Positions 61,120-64,000 of a stretch of 64,000 nucleotides of DNA are shown in pieces. This DNA is from Litorisediminicola beolgyonensis. Its GTDB lineage: Bacteria; Pseudomonadota; Alphaproteobacteria; Rhodobacterales; Rhodobacteraceae. The DNA lies in NCBI RefSeq assembly GCF_042679605.1, contig NZ_JBHTMU010000001.1, positions 186,001-250,000 of the forward strand. Direction: 5' to 3'. The position numbers were made by a program, and so were the translations under genes. How positions within the stretch are numbered: position 1 is the first letter of the stretch; the number at the start of each line of letters is the position of its first letter. Below the pieces are notes generated by a model, which had not been told where the DNA came from, searched no databases, and saw only the letters and a program-made list of their open reading frames with translations.

Positions 61120-62174
61120 TGAAGGACGTGACCATGCCCGTCAGCAAGACCAATCCCGGCTGGTTCTTCGAGGATTACAGCATCGGTCAGGTGATCGAGC
61201 ACGCGGTGCCGCGCACGGTCACGAGCGGCGAGCGGGCGCTCTACCACGCGCTCTATCCGGCGCGTCACGCGCTCTATTCCTCGGACGCCTTTGCGCAGTC
61301 CTGCGGTCTGGCGGCCAGCCCGATCGACGATCTCGCGGCCTTCCACGTCGTCTTCGGCAAGACCGTGCCGGACGTGTCGCTGAACGCGCGCGCCAATCTC
61401 GGCTATGCCGAGGGCCGCTGGCTGAAGCCGGTCTGGCCGGGCGACACGCTTCGCTCCAGCTCCGAGGTGATCGGCCTCAAGCAGAACTCGAACGGCAAGA
61501 CCGGCGTGGTCTATGTCCGCACCCGCGGCACCAACCAGCATGGCGAGACCGTGCTCGACTATGTGCGCTGGGTGATGGTGAAGAAGAACGACCTCGACCG
61601 GCCCGCGCCCGAGACGGTGGTTCCGGACCTCGCGACGGCGGTCGAGCCCGCGGATCTGGTGATCCCCGAGGGTCTCGATTTCTCGTCCTATGATTTCACC
61701 CTTGCGGGCGAGCCGCATCGGCTGGGCGACTACCAGATCGGCGAGGTGATCGACCATGTCGACGGCGTCACCGTCGAAGAGGCCGAGCACATGATGGCCA
61801 CGCGCCTGTGGCAGAACACCTCGAAGGTGCATTTCGACGGCACCCAGCGCGAGGACGGCAAGCGCATCGTCTATGGCGGGCACGTCATCTCGATGGCGCG
61901 GGCGCTGAGCTTCAACGGCCTCGCCAATGCGCAGATGATCGTCGCGCTGAACGCCGGGGCACATGCCAACCCGACCTTCTCGGGCACGACGATCCGGGCC
62001 TGGTCCGAGGTTCTCGACACCGCCGAGACCGACCGCCCGGGCGTCGGTGCGATCCGCTTGCGGCTCGTGGCGACAAGCGAGGCAGGGCGCGCGGGTGAGC
62101 TGAAGGACGAGAGCGGCAAGTACCTGCCGCATGTGCTTCTCGACCTCGATTACTGGGCGCTGATGCCGGTTTGA
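61116..62174 (+). CDS. mch: Mesaconyl-CoA hydratase
   Basis: A 352-residue fusion of two MaoC-like hot-dog domains: NPGWFFEDYSIGQVIEHAVPRTV in the first and YQIGEVIDHVDGVTVEEAEH in the second. It hydrates mesaconyl-CoA (C1) to beta-methylmalyl-CoA in the ethylmalonyl-CoA pathway. Closely resembles Rhodobacter Mch. ATG 61116 overlaps the DUF1737 stop (ATGA). A partner of Mcl2 upstream. Confidence 0.92.
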   Translation: MMKDVTMPVSKTNPGWFFEDYSIGQVIEHAVPRTVTSGERALYHALYPARHALYSSDAFAQSCGLAASPIDDLAAFHVVFGKTVPDVSLNARANLGYAEGRWLKPVWPGDTLRSSSEVIGLKQNSNGKTGVVYVRTRGTNQHGETVLDYVRWVMVKKNDLDRPAPETVVPDLATAVEPADLVIPEGLDFSSYDFTLAGEPHRLGDYQIGEVIDHVDGVTVEEAEHMMATRLWQNTSKVHFDGTQREDGKRIVYGGHVISMARALSFNGLANAQMIVALNAGAHANPTFSGTTIRAWSEVLDTAETDRPGVGAIRLRLVATSEAGRAGELKDESGKYLPHVLLDLDYWALMPV

Positions 62175-62235
62175 GCCACGGCGCGTCGGTGTCGTGCCCT
62201 CTCGGCGCCCCTATGAGGCGACCTGACGCAAGATG

Positions 62236-62265
62236 TGTGATCACGCGCCATAAAACGTGATCACA
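62236..62265. promoter_or_regulatory. TGATCA operator pair upstream of sdhC
   Basis: Two TGATCA cores at 62238-62243 (TGTGATCACG) and 62258-62263 (CGTGATCACA), exactly 20 bp apart, 120-145 bp upstream of sdhC. The same core and spacing occur upstream of sucC. Probably the same regulator binds both. Confidence 0.65.
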
Positions 62266-62324
62266 TTTGGCATGTTAGCGCCCAAGCTGCGTCAAATTTC
62301 CCCGGATCAGGCGCGGCTCGCCCC

Positions 62325-62352
62325 GTGACAGCGGGGGAAAAACGTTTAGAAC
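62325..62352 (+). promoter_or_regulatory. Candidate sdhC promoter
   Basis: GTGACA (62325-62330), 16-bp spacer, TAGAAC (62347-62352); 5 of 6 and 4 of 6 matches to the sigma-70 boxes. Start near 62359, leader of about 24 nt. The operator pair ends 62 bp upstream of the -35 box. Confidence 0.4.
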
Positions 62353-62382
62353 CCTGTCCAAGGGAACCGAAAGGACATCGCC

Positions 62383-62766
62383 ATGGCCGACGTGAACCGG
62401 GGCAATCGCCCGCTCTCACCACACCTGCAGATCTACCGTCCGCAATTGACGTCGATGACCTCGATCCTCACGCGGATCACCGGCAACGCCATGATCGTGG
62501 CCGCGCTTCTGATCGTGTGGTGGTTCATTGCGGCAGCCTCGGGCGAAGAGGCCTTCGCGACCGCCAACGGCTTCATCACCTCGTGGTTCGGCGACATCGT
62601 CATGTTCCTGTCGCTCCTGGGCCTCTGGTATCACACGCTCGCCGGCATCCGGCACCTGATCTGGGACAACGCCCTGCTCTTGGACGTGCCCACCGCCGAG
62701 AAGCTGGGCATCGGCTGCCTTGCCGGGTCGGTCATCCTGACCATTCTCACCGCATTGATCGTCTGA
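62383..62766 (+). CDS. sdhC: Succinate dehydrogenase cytochrome b556 subunit
   Basis: A 127-residue three-helix subunit. RPLSPHLQIYRPQLTSMTSILTRITG is the family N-terminus; the heme-b His is in WYHTLAGIRHLIWD. Anchors SdhAB to the membrane and forms the quinone site with SdhD. AAAGGACATCGCC precedes the ATG. Confidence 0.97.
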   Translation: MADVNRGNRPLSPHLQIYRPQLTSMTSILTRITGNAMIVAALLIVWWFIAAASGEEAFATANGFITSWFGDIVMFLSLLGLWYHTLAGIRHLIWDNALLLDVPTAEKLGIGCLAGSVILTILTALIV

Positions 62767-62777
62767 GGGGAGCCGAC

Positions 62778-63149
62778 ATGAGCTATCTCACCGACCGCAA
62801 GCGCGCCGTGAACTGGGGTTCGGCCAAGTCCGGCACGCATCATTTCTGGGCGATGAAAGTGTCCTCCGTGGCGCTCCTGATCCTCGTCCCGCTCTTCGTC
62901 TTCACCTTCGGCGCGGCCCTCGGCGGCAGCTACGACGAGGTGGTGGCCTATTACGAACGCCCGTTCCCGGCGATCGTCGCGGCGCTGACGCTGATCGTCG
63001 GCTTCAAGCACTTCAACGACGGGTTCCAGGTGCTGGTCGAGGACTATGTCCACGGCATCTGGGAAAAAATCCTGATCCTCGGCATGACCTGCCTTTCCTA
63101 CGGCGCCGCCGCGGTTGGCCTTTTCGCCATCGCGCGCCTGGCGCTCTGA
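62778..63149 (+). CDS. sdhD: Succinate dehydrogenase membrane anchor subunit
   Basis: A 123-residue three-helix subunit; GSAKSGTHHFWAMKVSSVALLILVPLF matches SdhD. HFNDGFQVLVEDYVHG holds the probable second heme/quinone-site residues. 11 bp after sdhC. Confidence 0.95.
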   Translation: MSYLTDRKRAVNWGSAKSGTHHFWAMKVSSVALLILVPLFVFTFGAALGGSYDEVVAYYERPFPAIVAALTLIVGFKHFNDGFQVLVEDYVHGIWEKILILGMTCLSYGAAAVGLFAIARLAL

Positions 63150-63161
63150 CCGGAGCACGAC

Positions 63162-64000
63162 ATGGCTGCATACGAATACGAGACACATGATTACGACGTG
63201 GTCGTGGTGGGCGCGGGCGGCTCCGGCTTGCGCGCGACGCTCGGCATGGCCGAGCAGGGGCTGCGCACCGCCTGCGTGACCAAGGTCTTCCCGACCCGGT
63301 CGCACACCGTGGCCGCGCAGGGCGGCATCGCCGCATCGCTCTCGAACATGGGCCCGGACCACTGGCAGTGGCACATGTACGACACCGTGAAGGGCTCGGA
63401 CTGGCTGGGTGACACCGACGCGATGGAATACCTCGCACGCCACGCGCCCGAGGCGGTCTACGAGCTCGAGCATTACGGCGTGCCGTTCTCGCGCACCGAA
63501 GAGGGCAAGATCTACCAGCGCCCCTTCGGCGGCCACACCACCGAGTTCGGCGAAGGCCCCGCGGTGCAGCGCACCTGCGCCGCCGCCGACCGGACCGGCC
63601 ACGCGATCCTGCACACGCTCTACGGCCAGTCGCTCAAGAACAATGCCGAGTTCTACATCGAGTATTTCGCCATCGACCTGCTGATGGACGAGGACGGCGC
63701 CTGCACCGGCGTGGTCTGCTGGAAGCTCGATGACGGCACGATGCATGTCTTCAACGCCAAGATGGTCGTTCTGGCCACCGGCGGCTACGGGCGCGCCTAT
63801 TTCAGCGCCACCTCCGCGCATACCTGCACCGGCGATGGCGGCGGCATGGTGGCGCGCGCGGGGCTGCCTCTGCAGGACATGGAATTCGTGCAGTTCCACC
63901 CGACCGGCATCTACGGCGCGGGCTGCCTCATCACCGAGGGCGCGCGCGGCGAGGGCGGCTATCTCACCAACTCCGAGGGCGAGCGGTTCATGGAGCGCTA
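63162..64000 (+). CDS. sdhA: Succinate dehydrogenase flavoprotein subunit, 5' part
   Basis: The first 279 residues of SdhA, running off the right edge. FAD site VVVGAGGSGLRATLG; covalent-FAD His in RSHTVAAQGGI; substrate-binding FGGHTTEFGEGPAVQR and FHPTGIYGAGCLITEGARGEGG with catalytic Arg. It oxidises succinate to fumarate. 12 bp after sdhD. The frame is open to the edge; the missing 3' part is expected outside the window with sdhB. Confidence 0.97.
   Translation, partial: MAAYEYETHDYDVVVVGAGGSGLRATLGMAEQGLRTACVTKVFPTRSHTVAAQGGIAASLSNMGPDHWQWHMYDTVKGSDWLGDTDAMEYLARHAPEAVYELEHYGVPFSRTEEGKIYQRPFGGHTTEFGEGPAVQRTCAAADRTGHAILHTLYGQSLKNNAEFYIEYFAIDLLMDEDGACTGVVCWKLDDGTMHVFNAKMVVLATGGYGRAYFSATSAHTCTGDGGGMVARAGLPLQDMEFVQFHPTGIYGAGCLITEGARGEGGYLTNSEGERFMER

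Overview
This window is high-GC chromosomal DNA of an alphaproteobacterium, most likely the Rhodobacteraceae/Roseobacter group. The Rieske, cytochrome b and c1 trio is Rhodobacter-like. The cluster sucC/sucD/odhAB/lpd, mdh, (3S)-malyl-CoA thioesterase, mesaconyl-CoA hydratase and sdhCDA matches the order I know from Rhodobacter-type genomes. Many genes overlap by ATGA, GTGA or TGATG, so operons are tight. I see no plasmid, phage, transposase, CRISPR, tRNA or rRNA. No gene-free stretch exceeds 300 bp; the longest, 55702-55983 (282 bp), holds the sucC regulatory region.

Layout. 1-2.6 kb: 5' end of recQ (cut by the window edge), an arylformamidase-like hydrolase and gabD. 2.6-9.5 kb (minus): a small heat-shock protein, two coupled trypsin-like proteases and the glycolate oxidase operon glcD-glcE-membrane protein-glcF. 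9.5-11.1 kb (plus): two membrane proteins and a small secreted protein. 11.1-17.8 kb (minus): a four-gene overlapping MoxR/DUF58/BatA-DUF4159/VWA-like operon, divergent from DUF1285 and a hydroxypyruvate-isomerase-like gene. 19.2-22.2 kb: a sulfotransferase divergent from a GT14-type glycosyltransferase, then a HIT protein. 22.2-28.1 kb: an orphan ABC ATPase, a zinc-ribbon protein, a membrane protein, polA and aroC. 28.2-31.5 kb: TPP riboswitch and thiBPQ. 31.6-36.2 kb: DUF484, xerC, a GST, psd, pssA and an outer-membrane barrel. 36.4-39.1 kb: petABC. 39.2-43.7 kb: DUF3429, rnhA, a TRIC-family channel, a MalY/PatB aminotransferase and three tandem peptide deformylases.

43.7-64 kb is a carbon-metabolism block: lpd, a MAPEG protein, a UDG-like protein, odhB, odhA, sucD, four accessory genes (one a sulfotransferase, one clearly lower in GC), sucC, a glycosyltransferase, mdh, a TauE/SafE permease, (3S)-malyl-CoA thioesterase, NnrU, DUF1737, mesaconyl-CoA hydratase, sdhC, sdhD and the start of sdhA. 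Together these give the TCA segment from 2-oxoglutarate to oxaloacetate plus two ethylmalonyl-CoA-pathway steps; the bc1 complex takes electrons onward from quinol.

Most interesting non-coding signals: (i) arrays of TGATCA-core palindromes spaced 20-21 bp apart upstream of both sucC and sdhC, suggesting a shared TCA regulator; (ii) a 70-bp twin-hairpin element present twice (22205-22274 and, inverted, 45160-45229) with compensatory stem changes; (iii) two AT-rich perfect palindromes between xerC and the GST gene; (iv) a third deformylase paralog whose catalytic Glu is Gln.
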